Below, piece after piece: positions 24,560 through 37,314 of a DNA stretch of 64,000 nt. How positions within the stretch are numbered: the stretch's first letter is position 1; each line of letters starts with the position of its first letter. The notes under the pieces are model-generated. The model saw nothing but the letters and a program-made list of their open reading frames with translations. It was not told where the DNA came from and made no database searches. The position numbers were made by a program, and so were the translations under genes. Origin of the DNA: Erodium maritimum (taxonomy: Eukaryota > Streptophyta > Magnoliopsida > Geraniales > Geraniaceae); contig OY997591.1 in NCBI GenBank assembly GCA_963921825.1, positions 30,463,825 to 30,527,824 on the forward strand. Direction: 5' to 3'.

Positions 24560-25345
24560 ACCAGATAGTGACGCGTATGCTCTCCCTGAACCTTGATGCA
24601 GACTTGTTTGAGAAGCTCGATATCCAACCATCGGGAAACACCATTTTATTTAAGAGAGTTTGACTTCGACATGCGTTAGTGGATAATATTTTCCACCAAA
24701 CTGATGAACAAAAACATCATCGGTGATGTGACAACTCAATATCAAACGTATACAAACTTATGGTTAAGCCACCGGGGGATTAAATCCTTGGCTTCTTCTT
24801 CTAACGGCGAAATACAAGGGTGTCGTATTCGTTCGAACATCGTCTCCTCTTTATTAGAAACCTATTACCGCTCACGCATCCATCAGAGATCACTTTCCAC
24901 CACACGCACATGAAGTTAAGGGTTCACGACCTCCTATTCAACGCGAACACCAAATATGTGGGTGAGCGGATCGAGAACATCATGGGTCAATGTGTGGGGG
25001 TGGAGTGCAATCAGACAGTCTGATGTTGGGTAAACTATGTGTGTCTAGATATACTTCAACATTCACGCCCCTCCCCGACATAGTTTCAAGATAAAGTAAG
25101 GGGGAGGAAAGCACGGTTCAACTTTGGTGTGAGAGTATGTCGGAGTTTTGCCATCACTGCGGGATTTTTGGCCACTTCATCCCATTTTGTGAAACAATCC
25201 TAAAGAACGTCAGACAAGGAGTCCCCCGCTTCACGAAGTCCTTTTGAAGAGATTGGGATGAAAGGTCGATAGATTGTTGGCCCAACCGGACCACCCATCC
25301 CCCACATCTCAAAATGGACCCACGACCAGGACCTATTAGGTACAA
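24560..25345 (+). pseudogene. LINE ORF1-like fragment (DUF4283 / CCHC zinc knuckle)
   Basis: Pieces in plus-strand frames resemble the gag-like protein of plant non-LTR elements: KLRVHDLLFN and YVGERIENIMGQ (DUF4283 region, about 24910-24990), a basic stretch near 25080, and at about 25145-25195 the zinc knuckle CHHCGIFGHFIPFC, which fits CX2CX4HX4C. Several stops and shifts interrupt it. It is cut off at its 3' side by the family E LTR that begins at 25351; no endonuclease or RT was seen. A host gene of the same domain type is less likely. Confidence 0.6.
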
Positions 25346-25801
25346 GTGTCTGTTAGTCTTAGTGCCCGTACAACCAAAGCCCATAGAACTAATTAATTAC
25401 GTCTTGATTAATTAGTACTAAGTAAGCAAGACAAGGATTAAAGTGTTTGTGATTCACCACCTAACCCCATCTTGTCTAGCCATACTTAACATCATACTCG
25501 TCCTATTTACACCATGCTTGTTCCATACTTTTCCTATATAGTTGTTTATTATATTGATGGTATTTAATTGGTTTAAGTCTTATTATTCAATATAACAAAC
25601 ACGAGAAAAGAAACAAGACACACCAACAACAATCTCCATCCCCTAAGGTTTCGGCCATGGTGGGTTTCTCCACCATTTTTGGTGTTTTGAGTTCTAAATA
25701 CAAGAAATATGTGGCTTTGATTCCCGGGGTGGATACGTAGGCGTCTTGGAGACTCAAGAGGGTCATCCTTTCCTTGGTTTTCTCTTCTCTTAGTGTGTTC
25801 T

Positions 25802-28800
25802 TGTAAGAACCACTCCCGGTCAACGCCAGTCAAATCGGCGAAAAATAGGAAAATTTAAAATTTTGGGGCAGACACTTAAATGAACCTAAATCTGACCCCG
25901 ATGGTCATACCGGACTTAAGTTGACCCCGATATCGACCAAAGTGAGTTCCGGACGACTCAGGGCAACTTTCTAACCAATTTGGGAAAGGTTGACTTTTTG
26001 CTGGAAAAGTCAACCAAGAGACGTTTTGGTCCGTTCGAGGTTCGTTTTGGATCCAAAAAGCTTAGTCGTCGTCACAGCGGTCTTAATTGAGTCGTTTCCT
26101 TGTAGCCCGTGAAGTTTCGTAATTTCTTGGAAAAAGTGCCCGTTCGGGGCCCGAGACGACCGAATTTCGCGAATCTGACTGAAAAATATCTAGAAGATAT
26201 TTTCTAAAAGGTGTGCGACCCACTTGCCACATGTCAATTAGGAAAATTTAAAATTTTGGGGCAGACACTTAAATGAACCTAAATCTGACCCCGATGGTCA
26301 TACCGGACTTAAGTTGACCCCGATATCGACCAAAGTGAGTTCCGGACGACTCAGGGCAACTTTCTAACCAATTTGGGAAAGGTTGACTTTTTGCTGGAAA
26401 AGTCAACCAAGAGACGTTTTGGTCCGTTCGAGGTCCGTTTTGGATCCAAAAAGCTTAGCCGTCGTCACAGCGGTCTTAATTGAGTCGTTTCCTTGTAGCC
26501 CGTGAAGTTTCGTAATTTCTTGGAAAAAGTGCCCGTTCGGGGCCCGAGACGACCGAATTTCGCGAATCTGACTGAAAAATATCTAGAAGATATTTTCTAA
26601 AAGGTGTGCGACCCACTTGCCACATGTCAATTATGTGGTGGTGTTCGGTAATTTTTGAAACAAGACAAAGATGGGAGGAAGAGGGTGGTCGGCCACACTT
26701 GTGAAAAGGAGAAAAAAAAGGAAAAAGAAGAAAGAGAAAGGAGATAGAAAGAGGAGAGAAGGAAGAGAGAAAAGGAGAAGCTAAGGTTAGGGTTTTTCGA
26801 TCTCTCGACGATCCAACCGACGGATCGTCTCAACGATCGAAGAATCGAGCTCCCGTCATCATTCCCTACGTTGAGCACTTATCCGATTTTCGTTTTGCTA
26901 TGTTTAAAAGTTAGGGTTTGGGTTAAAACGAGTAGACTTTGGATGAGTTGAGGTGTGGGGTTCGTTGGAGGCGTTTTGGAGCGAAGATTGAGCGTTTTCC
27001 GGTGACTGGAGGCTCGGGGGAGCTCCGGCCACCGTGGGTGGTGGCTGGCCGGAGCTAGGACCGGCCACCACCATGGTGAACCGGCCCAAAATCGGCCCAA
27101 CCACCCTCGGGTCTTAAGGCTCGAGTGGGGCCCATATTCTAGGGTTTCGGGTCTCGTGTTCGGGTGGTTTAGGACGATTCCCAAGTCGTTAATCCACACC
27201 CGGAACGAATTTTGGAATTAAATTGTAAAAGTTGTAAATGACGGGTTTAGAAACTTTAAACGCGAATTAAATTGCTCGGAAGTCGGAAATTGATTCCGTC
27301 GATGACATTGGAACCCTTGAATTATTCTAAGATCGTGGAAACGAAAACGGGAATTTTCGGACCCCCGGAAGGACGTTTTCCAATCCCGGGCAGATTCGCC
27401 AGGTCGGGCGAAACGGGTCTTTCCGGGCCCATTACCGACATTGTCGGGGTTGCATTTGGGCGTCAAGTGTATTAAAATTCATTTTATGCTTGCAAACTTA
27501 AAAAGTGTTTTAAATTGTGTTCTTATTAGATCGTGCCACCGACAGAGGAAAGGGAAAGCTAGGCGAGTGATCGTGAGCACTCCGGAGCTTGGTTGGGAAC
27601 TTTTGGGAAAGCGTACGAGGTAGGGAAAAGTAGCCAGATCTCGGCCCTGACTACGGAAAGTTAACAGTAGAAATGCATGTGACACTTGGGTGTCGTGGGT
27701 TAAGTAAGTTTATCGAACAATAGAAAGGCAGGCGACACCGGGTGGTGTCGTATGATACGGGAACATATCGAACAATAGAAATGCATGTGACACTTAGTAG
27801 TGTCGTAGGAGCAGTGAACTTATCGATATTAGAATTACTGGAGGCATTTGGTTATGCCCGGAGGTTGATTGTTTAGTTTGTGTCTTGGGTGGCCATGTGA
27901 GCCCGTGGGGTGGTTAAACCCGTATTTTTACTGTTGGTGTGTCTTGGGTGGCCGTGAGTGCCCGTGGGGTTGTTGAACCCGTGTTTTATTGTTGGTATCT
28001 TGGGTGACCATGAGTGCCCGTGGGGTTGTTGAACCCGTGTTTTACTGTTGGTGTCTTGGGTGGCCATGAGTGCATGTGGAGTGTTAAACCGGTGTTGTTG
28101 CTGTTTGTTGAACTTTTCTTGTGATTGTGATTGTGGTTTCCTGAGGATGGGGCCCGACAGGTCGACCGCCTGATCCGACTGCGTGTCGGGAAAAGTACGT
28201 GGGTGTTGGCTAGCCTTCCGACAGGGATCAGTGAGGTTGAGCGTCTTCTTTGGCGATGAGGGCGGCTCCCCTTACGACTAGCTATCGGGAAAGTATGGCT
28301 TTATACATCGCTGACAGGTCGACCGCCTGACCGGACAGGGATCGGGGAAGTTGCGTGGGCAGACTCGAGCCTAGCCGGTTAGCAACCGCAACTGAGCAGC
28401 TGGAGTGCGATCCTTTGTGATCTTGTTTGGTGTGCGATCCTTTGTGATCTTGGGTGTTGTGTGGTTATCTTTTGAGTCTTTGGTGGAGGTCGTAACCGCT
28501 GTGTCGGGTCTACATTACGTGTCCGAGTGTTGAGTTGGTTGGGGAAAGTAACAGTTTGTGTGTCGGTCGGGTTACTTGATTTGGGGATAGTAGTCCCCGG
28601 TGTTTGGGTTGATGTTGGTGTTTCTGGCATTGTCTGCTAGTATGCCGTAGTCAGTCTGGTATCCGTGGTGGTGAGCGAACGCTCACCCCTAGCTGCTTTT
28701 CCTACAGATACTGGTCGCGAGGCGGACTAGGGGAGCTCTCGAAGCTTGAAGAGCTGGGAGCGGGAGTCTGGGTTCCCTTTTGAGTTTAGCGACGTACGCC

Positions 28801-28963
28801 ATGTCTTTTGTCCGCTTGTTTTGGACGTGCTTTTAAGTTGTAAAACATTATTTTGATTAACTAAATGGTGATTTTAAGCGATTTATTTAAAAGGTTTGAA
28901 AATGGTTTTATTGTTTTACCGTTCGCGTTCCGGGTTCGGTTCTACTGAATTTGGGGCGTGACA
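25802..28963 (-). repeat. Family A solo LTR, copy A2 (3.2 kb)
   Basis: Reverse orientation: TGTAAGAACCACTCCC at the left and GGGGCGTGACA at the right, with a perfect 5 bp duplication GTTCT (25797-25801 and 28964-28968). It contains a 393 bp tandem duplication. The neighbouring DNA on both sides is a family E LTR. Confidence 0.9.
25848..26633. repeat. 393 bp tandem duplication inside A2
   Basis: 25848-26240 is repeated as 26241-26633. I see only two or three differences (for example GAGGTTCG versus GAGGTCCG), so the duplication is young compared with the divergence between family A copies. The other three copies have one unit. Confidence 0.9.
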
Positions 28964-29100
28964 GTTCTTGAACAACTATTAGAAATGATGATTTCATTTT
29001 GTTTTGTGAATTTAATCGTGATAGGTTTTCCTTGCATGGTCTCGAGTTTTATTTGTTTCTGCTGCGAGTATGTGTTCATACCCTCAATCGAGACCCAACA

Positions 29101-30311
29101 GCTAGTCCAACATGTTTAGGTATCCAAAATAATAAACCAAGTGTAACGAACGATAGTCCTTAAGGACGACAGATGAACAAACACTGCTCACAATATATTA
29201 TGAGAATATAGCAACTGATCTGAACTGAGCTTAGAGAATCATCATTGTATTTGTAGCTCTAATCATCCCTTATATCGTGCCTCCTAGGGTTTTTTAACCT
29301 CTAGAGTCGCGATCAGGGAAAATCTCCTAGTTTCCTTATTTCAGATACTTTCTAAAATATAACAGATATCTATTAAATAAGTGTCTTTAAACTAGGACAC
29401 AAATCTGCAAATCAGATAAGTATGGATACGCACACGCTACGCACGCACTCCCTTTTGACATCTTGGCTAAAATATTTTCTAAATTTTATATTGGCTACAC
29501 ACAGATCATGTCTAATGACATCATAGTTAACATCTTGCTTGACACAAATATAGCGAACACTAGATGTAACAATAATGTCAATCAAGATGAAGAAAGTGTG
29601 AGGCACACTGGACTGCCTCGCGGGTCTCCATGAATTGCATTGGGACTCACGGGATGTCAATGAAGAGACACACCCCGGTCGACATATATCAGCCTCCTAC
29701 TAATTCCCACTCTTCTCCTTTCCCTATCATACTCCTTGACCAACTGTTACAACACAATAGATTCGGTCAAGTCGAGACGGGGAATTACTTATGTATATAC
29801 AACTCCAAACACGGTTGGAATATGAAACCATCCCCTAATCTCTCCCTGGTCCACATCAAGTCTTTAGCAATAGGATCAATGTTTCGTAGGTCATCGAAAC
29901 GGTACCTCGTCCTTTCTAGTTATTTTCATTCTTATACGCTCAAATCGACCCTTTTGCGACTATATTAATAAAGTCATTATGTTGCCTCAAAAAACAAAAA
30001 CAAAATACAAATTCACCGCTTTTAATTATATTTTAGTTACAATTCACTGCTTTCAACTTTAAAACAGTATAATTTATTGTTTTTAAATTACATATTGTTG
30101 TATTGTCAGTGAACAATTTAGGTTTTTTTTAAAGGTAGTTTAGACATATTAGGCAACTATAAGTAGTTAAATATACCTGAATAGCACATGATTGAGAATT
30201 TTATTTTTATGTCATTATTCACTAGACATGCAACAAAATATAAGTTGAACACATTAAATTCAATTGTTTATAAGTTGATGGCTATAAACTATAAATCAAG
30301 TATAATTGATG
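29101..30311. other. Unassigned sequence
   Basis: No recognisable gene, LTR pair or terminal repeat. A 112-codon plus-strand ORF at 29630-29968 has no recognisable features. Confidence 0.35.
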
Positions 30312-30318
30312 GTAGTGT

Positions 30319-30594
30319 TGTGAAAGTAAAAACAATATCTTGTGAATGGAAGAACAATATTAGAGAGAACAAGAGAACATGGAAAGAGTAGAGTAGATTG
30401 TTGTATTGATATAATTTCATCCTTTACAATACTCTCTATTTATAGGCTCATAACATGTACATGAGAGATCATAACCTCAATTTCATATTAATCTATACAT
30501 AAAAAAGAGAAATGGAAAAGCGAAAGATCTTGCAACATAAGTCTAAAGCCTCCATGAAATAAAGAAGTCATCCAACACATATATTTTCATAACA
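30319..30594 (-). repeat. Family F copia 3' LTR
   Basis: TGTTATGAAAATATATG...CTTTCACA on the minus strand, 276 bp. Just inside it (30594-30602) the minus strand reads AAAGGGGGG, the polypurine tract that primes plus-strand synthesis. Confidence 0.85.
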
Positions 30595-30833
30595 CCCCCC
30601 TTTGGATGACACGTACAAATATTATTATGCCTTGTTAAAAAATTTCTAGGAAAAACCCAGTGGGAAAACTCCTAGAAGGAAAAAGAGTACATAATTTGTA
30701 TAATACGTATAAAAGTTACCTCATTAAAACCTTATTAGGAAAACCCATTGGGATAAAACCTAAAGAAAGGGAAAAAGAATGTAACACGTATTTCTTCCCT
30801 TCATTGCAACATCTCCATTGATTTCCTCATAAA

Positions 30834-33421
30834 TCACGGAGTTTTCTCATGCAAATCTTGTAGACCGAATTTTGTAGGAAGCAATTTAGTGAACAAATCT
30901 GCAAGATTGTCACAAGAACGAATTTGACAAACATTGATATCTCCCTTTTTATGAAGTTCATTAGTAAAGAAGAACTTAGGAGATATGTGATTCGTTATAT
31001 CTCCTTTGATGTACCCTCCTTTGATCTGAGCTATACAAACTGCATTATCTTTGTATAAGACAATTGGACTTCCTTTATTTATTGAAAGATCGCATGATTC
31101 TCGAATATGATGGAGCAAAGACCTTATCCATATACATTCACGACTTGCTTCATAAAGAGCTATCAACTCAGCGTGATTAGAAGAAGTGGTTGTATGGGTC
31201 TATTTTGTTGAGCGCCAAAATATAGCAGTATCAACATATGTAAATACATACCTAGATTGTGACCGCGCTTTGTGAGGATCAGATAAATATCCAACATCAC
31301 CATACCCAATCAATCCAGACTTCGAGTCTTTTTAAAAATACATAATGTTCCTCAAATATATCTTAAATTTTTTTTACCAGTCCAATGTCTTTGAGTCGGA
31401 GAAGAACTACATCTTGCTAGAAAATTAACAGAAAATGCTATATCATGATAGGTGAAATCAGCAAGATACATTATCGCCCCAATGTCACTAAGAAATGGTA
31501 CTTCTGGACCAAGATACGGTACTTCGGGACCAAGGAGTTCTTCTTCTTGGGGGCGAAATGAATTCTTTTTCACATCAAGTGATCGAACAACCATGGGGGG
31601 CTCAAAGGATGTGAATTATCCATATTGTATCGTTTAAGGATCTTCTCAATATATGATGACTGGTGAACAAAAATCCCCTTCAACAAATATTTAATCTAAA
31701 GGCCGAGACAAAATTTTGTTTTTCCCAAGTCCTTTATTTCGAATTCACTTTTCAAGTATTCTATCATCTCTACAAGTTCATAATGCGTTCCAATGATGTT
31801 CAAATCATCAACATAAACCGCGATGATGAAAAATACGGTTTTCGTCTGTTTAATAAAAACACATGGACATATTTTATTGTTGATGTATCCTTCTTTCAAA
31901 AGGTATTCAATGAGACAATTATACAACATTCAACCAGCTTGTTTTAGCTTATACAAAGATCTTTGGAGCTTTATTGAGTACATTTCTTGAGGTTTTAAGA
32001 TGTATGCTTCAGGCAATTGTGATCCTTTAGGTACTTTCATGTAAATGTCATTATCAAGTAACCCATATAAATAGGTTGTCACGACATACATCAAGTTCAT
32101 TTGGAGTCCCTCTGAAATTGACATACTTAGTAAAAATATGAACGTGATTGCATCCATAACAAGTGAATATGACTCTTCGTAATCAATTCATGGTCGTTGT
32201 GAAAATCCTTGTGCGACGAGTCGCGTTTTGTATCTTACGACCTCGTTTTTCTCATTTCTCTTGCGCGAAAATATTACTTTATATCCTATAATTTGACATC
32301 TTTAGGTGTCTGGACTACAGGTCCAAAGACTTGGCGTTTATTGAGTGAATTCAATTCCGTCTCAATGACGTTTTTCCATTTCGTCCAATCATTTATTCGG
32401 CAGTATTCACTGACCGATCTTTGTTCATGATCCTCGATATCTTTTGAAATATCTAATGCAACTGCATGTGCAAATATATCATCCACAACAATTTCTTTTC
32501 TATTCCATCTTTCACCTAAAGTGACATAGTTAATCGAGATCTCTTCATTGTCATATTTTTGAGGTGTTTCATCATTTTTTGAAGACGTTTCTTCATTTAT
32601 CACATTTATTTCTTCAAGAATTGTGATATCATTTGATGTACCAACTTGCCGAACTTGTTCCTTTCATTTTCTTGGTTTTTTATCTATTGCATCCAATAAG
32701 TCTACCACGCTTTTGGCGTACTTTAGACTCATATGCTAGTATATTTCATATTTGTTCATCAGGAAGAGTAATTATACAAGGAACCTTAGCAACTGGTATC
32801 TGTGATTTTATCACAGTTTTAACATCCGTAAATGTATCAAGCATTGTATTTGCAACCTTTTGTAAGTGGATAATCTTTTGAACTTCTAGTTCACATTTAT
32901 TTGTACGAGGATCAAAATGAGACAATGTCAATGTATTCCATGAAACTTCTTGTCTTTCTCTTTCAGACGTTTCTTTATCTCCCCTTAATACATGGAAAAT
33001 TGTCTCATCAAATTGACAGTCGGAAAATCGTGCCGTACACATATCACCTATCATGAATTCCAATATATCTTTGAAAATTCTTTCAAAAAAATGTTGGACA
33101 TTCAGTCGCAACTTTCATTGGAGATGGTCTTGTAATCAGTTTTTCTTGAAAACAAGCAACACATGGGTAATCTTTTGACAAAAGGATATTTTTACTCTTC
33201 AAGATATGTCCATGTGAATATTTTATGATTTTTTACATCATTATGGAACCCAGATGGCCTAAACGATCATGCCATATCATAAAATTTGATGGGTACATTG
33301 GTTTTTGGTTAATCACGTACCATATCGGATTCAATTGGAATAATGAAAGTATAATATAATCCAGAACTATATGATGAGAGTTTTTCCACAATCTCTTTTC
33401 TCCCCGAGACCATGGATGTGA
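30834..33421 (-). pseudogene. Family F copia pol remnant (integrase C-terminal part, RT, RNase H)
   Basis: Read on the minus strand from high to low coordinates: GAG-pre-integrase motif MIWHDRLGHLG (about 33250), integrase-like DGxF region ERIFKDILEFM (about 33080), RT with LYKLKQAG (about 31935) and an intact YVDD box (about 31820), a connection segment with SDIGAIMYLADFTY (about 31480), then RNase H with DNAVCIAQ and DLFTKLLP. Several stops and shifts separate the pieces. In the connection segment GPEVPYLGPEVPFLS shows a short in-frame duplication. The copy is inactive. Further upstream parts lie beyond the insertions at 37256-37314 and about 41060-41200. Confidence 0.8.
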
Positions 33422-34084
33422 TGTCACGCCCCAATTTCAGTAAACCGAACTTAGGACGCGAACGTTTTAAAAACATAAAAACACTGAAACCTGTTTTCAT
33501 TAAACACTTTAAAATACCAGTTTAGTTCAACAAAAATAATATTTACAACTTAAAATACGTCCCAACACGTGGACAAAAGTACAAGGTATCCGTCACTAGA
33601 CTCAAAAGACAACCCGGTCTCCGCTCCTAGCTCCACAAGCTTCGAGAGCTCACCTAGTCCGTCCCACGGACAGTACCTGTAGGAAAAGCAGCTAGGGGTG
33701 AGCGTTCGCTCACCACCACGGATAACAGACTGACTACGGCATAATTAGCAGACAAAGCAAGTAACACCAACAACAACTCAACACCGGGGACACCATCCCC
33801 AACCCAAGTACTCTAACTGAACATACACCCACTATTGCCTTCCCCGAATGACTCGACACTTGACACGCAAGGTAGACCCGACACAACGATCACGACCTCT
33901 TCCAAGGACTCAAAGGGAACTACGCAACACCAAACAACATCACAAAGGATCGCACACCAAACAAGATCACAAAGGATCGCAAACCAGCTGCTCAGTAACC
34001 TCCCTCACCAAACTCAACCTCAAACTCGTAAAGCAAAACCGACATAACAAACAATGACGACCTTCCCCCAAAGACACGAACACG

Positions 34085-34330
34085 GATCAGGCTAGCCGAA
34101 GAATGCTCAGAACCTGCCGAGCCTCGTACGCGGTTAGGCCAGCCGAAGAATGCTCGTAGCCTGCCAGGACCCGGTCACGGATCAGGCTAGCCGAAGAATG
34201 CTCATAACCTTTCGGGATCCGGACACGGAACAGGCTAGCCGAAGAATGCTCAGAACCTGTCGAGGCTCGAGTTTGGTCAGGCCAGCCAAAGAATGCTCGT
34301 AACCTGCCAAAATCCACACCACTCCCCGAC
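34085..34330 (+). repeat. Minisatellite inside A3 (AGCCGAAGAATGCTC units)
   Basis: AGCCGAAGAATGCTC recurs five times (one as AGCCAAAGAATGCTC), spaced about 40-60 bp, each with a variable link containing CCTG and a reverse GGATCAGGC-like motif. Confidence 0.85.
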
Positions 34331-34379
34331 ACACAGTCGGGTCGGGCAAACACAACCACAAACACAAGCAAGCTCAACA

Positions 34380-34745
34380 AACAGGCACTCAAGGCCACTC
34401 AAGACACCTCAACAGTCAATACTCGGTTCAACAACCCCACGGGCCATCATGGCCTCCCAAAACACAACCACTTAACTCGCGGGCTCAACAACCCCAAGAC
34501 ATCAGTAATAACACACGGGCTCTCATGGCCACCCAAACTCAACAACAATTAACACAGGCTCTCAAGGCCACCCAACTCAACAACAATTAACACGGCTCTC
34601 AAGGCCACCCCAGACTCAACAACAATTAACACGGGCTCTCAAGGCCACCCAAGACTCAACCATAATTAACACGGGCTCTCAAGGCCACCCAAGACTCAAC
34701 CATAATAATACACGGGCTCTCAAGGCCACCCAAGGCGCCAAAATA
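34380..34745 (+). repeat. Minisatellite inside A3 (CTCAAGGCCACCCAA units)
   Basis: AACACGGGCTCTCAAGGCCACCCAAGACTCAAC-like units of about 40 bp are repeated seven or more times. The same tract in A4 (reverse strand, 39290-39740) has a different number and order of units. Confidence 0.85.
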
Positions 34746-36583
34746 AACAATCAACCTCCGGCTTAACCCAAGCCTCCAACAGTCCTAATATCAACAGTTT
34801 CACAATCAACCTCCGGGCATGGTCAAATGCCTCCAGTACTCCTAATATCGATAAGTTCACAATCAACCTCCGGGCATGGTCATATGCCTCCAGTAAAACA
34901 ATTATCGCTAAGTTCTCTGCTCCTACGGCACTACTAAGTGTCACATGCCTTTCCAATAATTACTAAGTTCCCGTAACATTCTTTTCTGACAAACGCTACA
35001 ATCCCGTATCATGCTTTTCTAATATTTAAATAAACCTATTCAACACACGACACCCCGGTGTCCCATGCAATTCTACTGTTAACTTTCCCCAGTCAGGGCC
35101 GAGATCCGGCTACTTTTCCCTACCTCGTGCGTGTTCTCCAAAAGCCAACCAACGAGCTCCGGTGTGATCTTAGTCACTCACCCAGCTTTCCCTTGCCTCA
35201 GTCCGCGACACGATCTAAGAGACAACAATTTAAAGGCACTTTTAAACTTGCAGGAATAACTGAATTTTAATAAACCCGTCACCCAGAAGTAACCCCGACA
35301 ATGTCGATCACTCCCAAACTCCCCAATTACTCGACATTGTCGATAATGGGCTCGGAAAAGCCTGATTCGCCCGACATGGCGAATCTGCCCGGGTTTTGAA
35401 AACGCCCTTCCGGGGCTCCGAAAATTCTCGTTTTTGTTTCTACGGTCTTAGAATAATTCCAGGGTTCCAATGCAATCGATGGAATCAATTTTCGAAATTT
35501 CACGAAATACAAACCCTAATTCCCTATTTTTCAATACAAGACGGTAATCTACAAAAGAAAAAAAAAACTTTTGATACTGATAAAGTGGCTACATAAGCTT
35601 TCTTCTTAAAGTCTTATTGGTCTTACTCCACGAATATCACTAAGCTACTGCTCATAATACCACCATTTACAAAAGGAAAGCAAGTTGATTTTGCTTGTGT
35701 TTCCGTGAATGGCATGGAGTAATTAAGGACCATTTAAGATCTATCAAGGAAAAGACAAAATAGAGAACACAAGATGCTGATTTACCCAAGCTACCTATTT
35801 CCCCTTTGTTCTGTCAAGTCCGATGCATTCATAGGGATAGGAAACAAGAGCTCAAGTTCATTACCTCTTCACCGTAGTTCACCAAAACAATAGAAATGAG
35901 GAGCTCTCTCTCTGCCTCACACCAACGAAGTCGCGCCACCCAAGATCAATTGATGCTCCTTTAGACCATCACCCAAGCAGCAAGAAGAACACCATATCCT
36001 CTCCTCATCAACGTTGCTGCCGCACCACAACCAAACCTATTTGATTCCCTTGTTTCTCTCCAAAAACCCCTTATGGCCAAACCCCCCATGTCCACTCATC
36101 TTTGTCTTGTTTCAAAAATACCTAACACCACCACATATTTGACAAGTGGCAAGTGGGTCCCACACTTTTTTGGGAGAGATATCTATAAGATATTTTTCAA
36201 TCAGATTCGCGAAATTCGGACGTTTCGGGCCCCGAATGGGCACTTTTTCCAAGAAATTACGAAACTTGACGGGCTACAAGGAAACGGCTCAACTTAGACC
36301 ACTGCGACGACGGTTAAGCTTTTCGGATCCAAAACGGTCCTCGAATGGACCAAAACGTCGCTCGGTTGACTTTTCCAGCGAAAAGTCAACATTTCCCAAA
36401 TTGATCAGAAAGTTTCCCTGAGTCCCCCGGAACTCACTTTGGTCGATAACGGGGTCAACTTAAGTCCGGTATGACCCTCGGGGTCCAATTCCGGTTCAAT
36501 TCAGTGTCTGCTCAAAATTTTTAAATTTTCCTGTTTTTCGCAGATTTGACTGGCGTTGACCGGGAGTGGTTATTACATGTGAT

Positions 36584-37247
36584 CAGTGGCTAAGCCAGCT
36601 TTTCAAGTGAGGAAGGGAAATAATTTTTTTTTTCTACGAATAACATATAACGTTCAAAAAAATATAAACTAATATTAAAAATATTAATATCACGTAAAAA
36701 TAATAAATTACTACTTATTACTTATTACAAGATGTTTCTATTACAACTTTTTAATGACAAATATAACATTTTCGGCTGAACGCATGTAAATGTCAAATTT
36801 TTGATAGTCTTAAACCCAAATAAAGGTTAAAAAAAATACATTTGTGTAAAATAAATAAACTTAAATAAAAATAACCAGAAACATAAAAAAAAATTCAGAA
36901 ATTTAAATAATATGAAATATAAAATAAATTAAAAAAAAACTTAAGTAATAAGAATTATTAAACAATTAGAAAGCTTAAAGTTTGTGGAAGGTAAAACTAA
37001 GAAATTTAAAAGAATTAAGGAGCATAATTACAAATTAAAAGAATTCTAAGGATGCAAATGGAAATTTTTTTAAAATATAGGCAATAAAATTAAAAAAAAT
37101 AAAAGCAAATTTGAGGGGGGCACAATTATAAAATTAAAAGAATTTTAAGGGTATAGTTAAAAAAAAAATTAAAATGGTAAAAACAATAAAACATAAAATT
37201 CGAGGGTAGGGCACGTGCCCCCTGGGTCCTACCTATATCCGCCTCTG
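36584..37247. mobile_element. hAT-like non-autonomous element (664 bp)
   Basis: Ends CAGTGGCTAAGCCAG and the complement CAGAGGCGGATATAG are imperfect inverted repeats of hAT type. The 8 bp target duplication is GATGTGAT: the right copy is 37248-37255 and the left copy is split by A3 (GATGTGA at 33415-33421 with T at 36583). It is very AT-rich, without ORFs. Confidence 0.82.
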
Positions 37248-37255
37248 GATGTGAT

Positions 37256-37314
37256 GTATTAATATTCAACGTCATTTTCATTTGTTGTCTCAATGTGGTA
37301 ATCATTTCGGCGAA
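37256..37314 (-). pseudogene. Family F copia pol fragment between insertions
   Basis: A short stretch of the same minus-strand reading region, just before the GAG-pre-integrase motif. It connects the pieces on both sides of the hAT-like element and the foldback element. Confidence 0.55.

Larger units (their letters stand above)
25351..29100 (+). repeat. Family E copia LTR (E6), internally deleted, hosting A2
   Basis: Starts TGTTAGTCTTAGTGCCCGTA and ends CAATCGAGACCCAACA. About 850 bp following the first 20 bp is missing relative to the complete family member at 52180-53866, and a family A LTR (25802-28963) is inserted. The flanks GTGTC and GCTAG do not match, so it may have lost part of its surroundings. 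Confidence 0.75.
33422..36577 (+). repeat. Family A solo LTR, copy A3 (3.2 kb)
   Basis: TGTCACGCCCC...TATTACA with a perfect TSD TGTGA (33417-33421 and 36578-36582). The insertion lies inside the 8 bp target duplication of the neighbouring hAT-like element. Confidence 0.9.

Noticed and set aside
25573-25833. Minus-strand ORFs of 78-86 codons
   Set aside because: Shadows in the family E LTR that also cross the A2 insertion border.
29630-29968. 112-codon ORF
   Set aside because: No recognisable motif or splice-compatible neighbours; left in the unassigned region.
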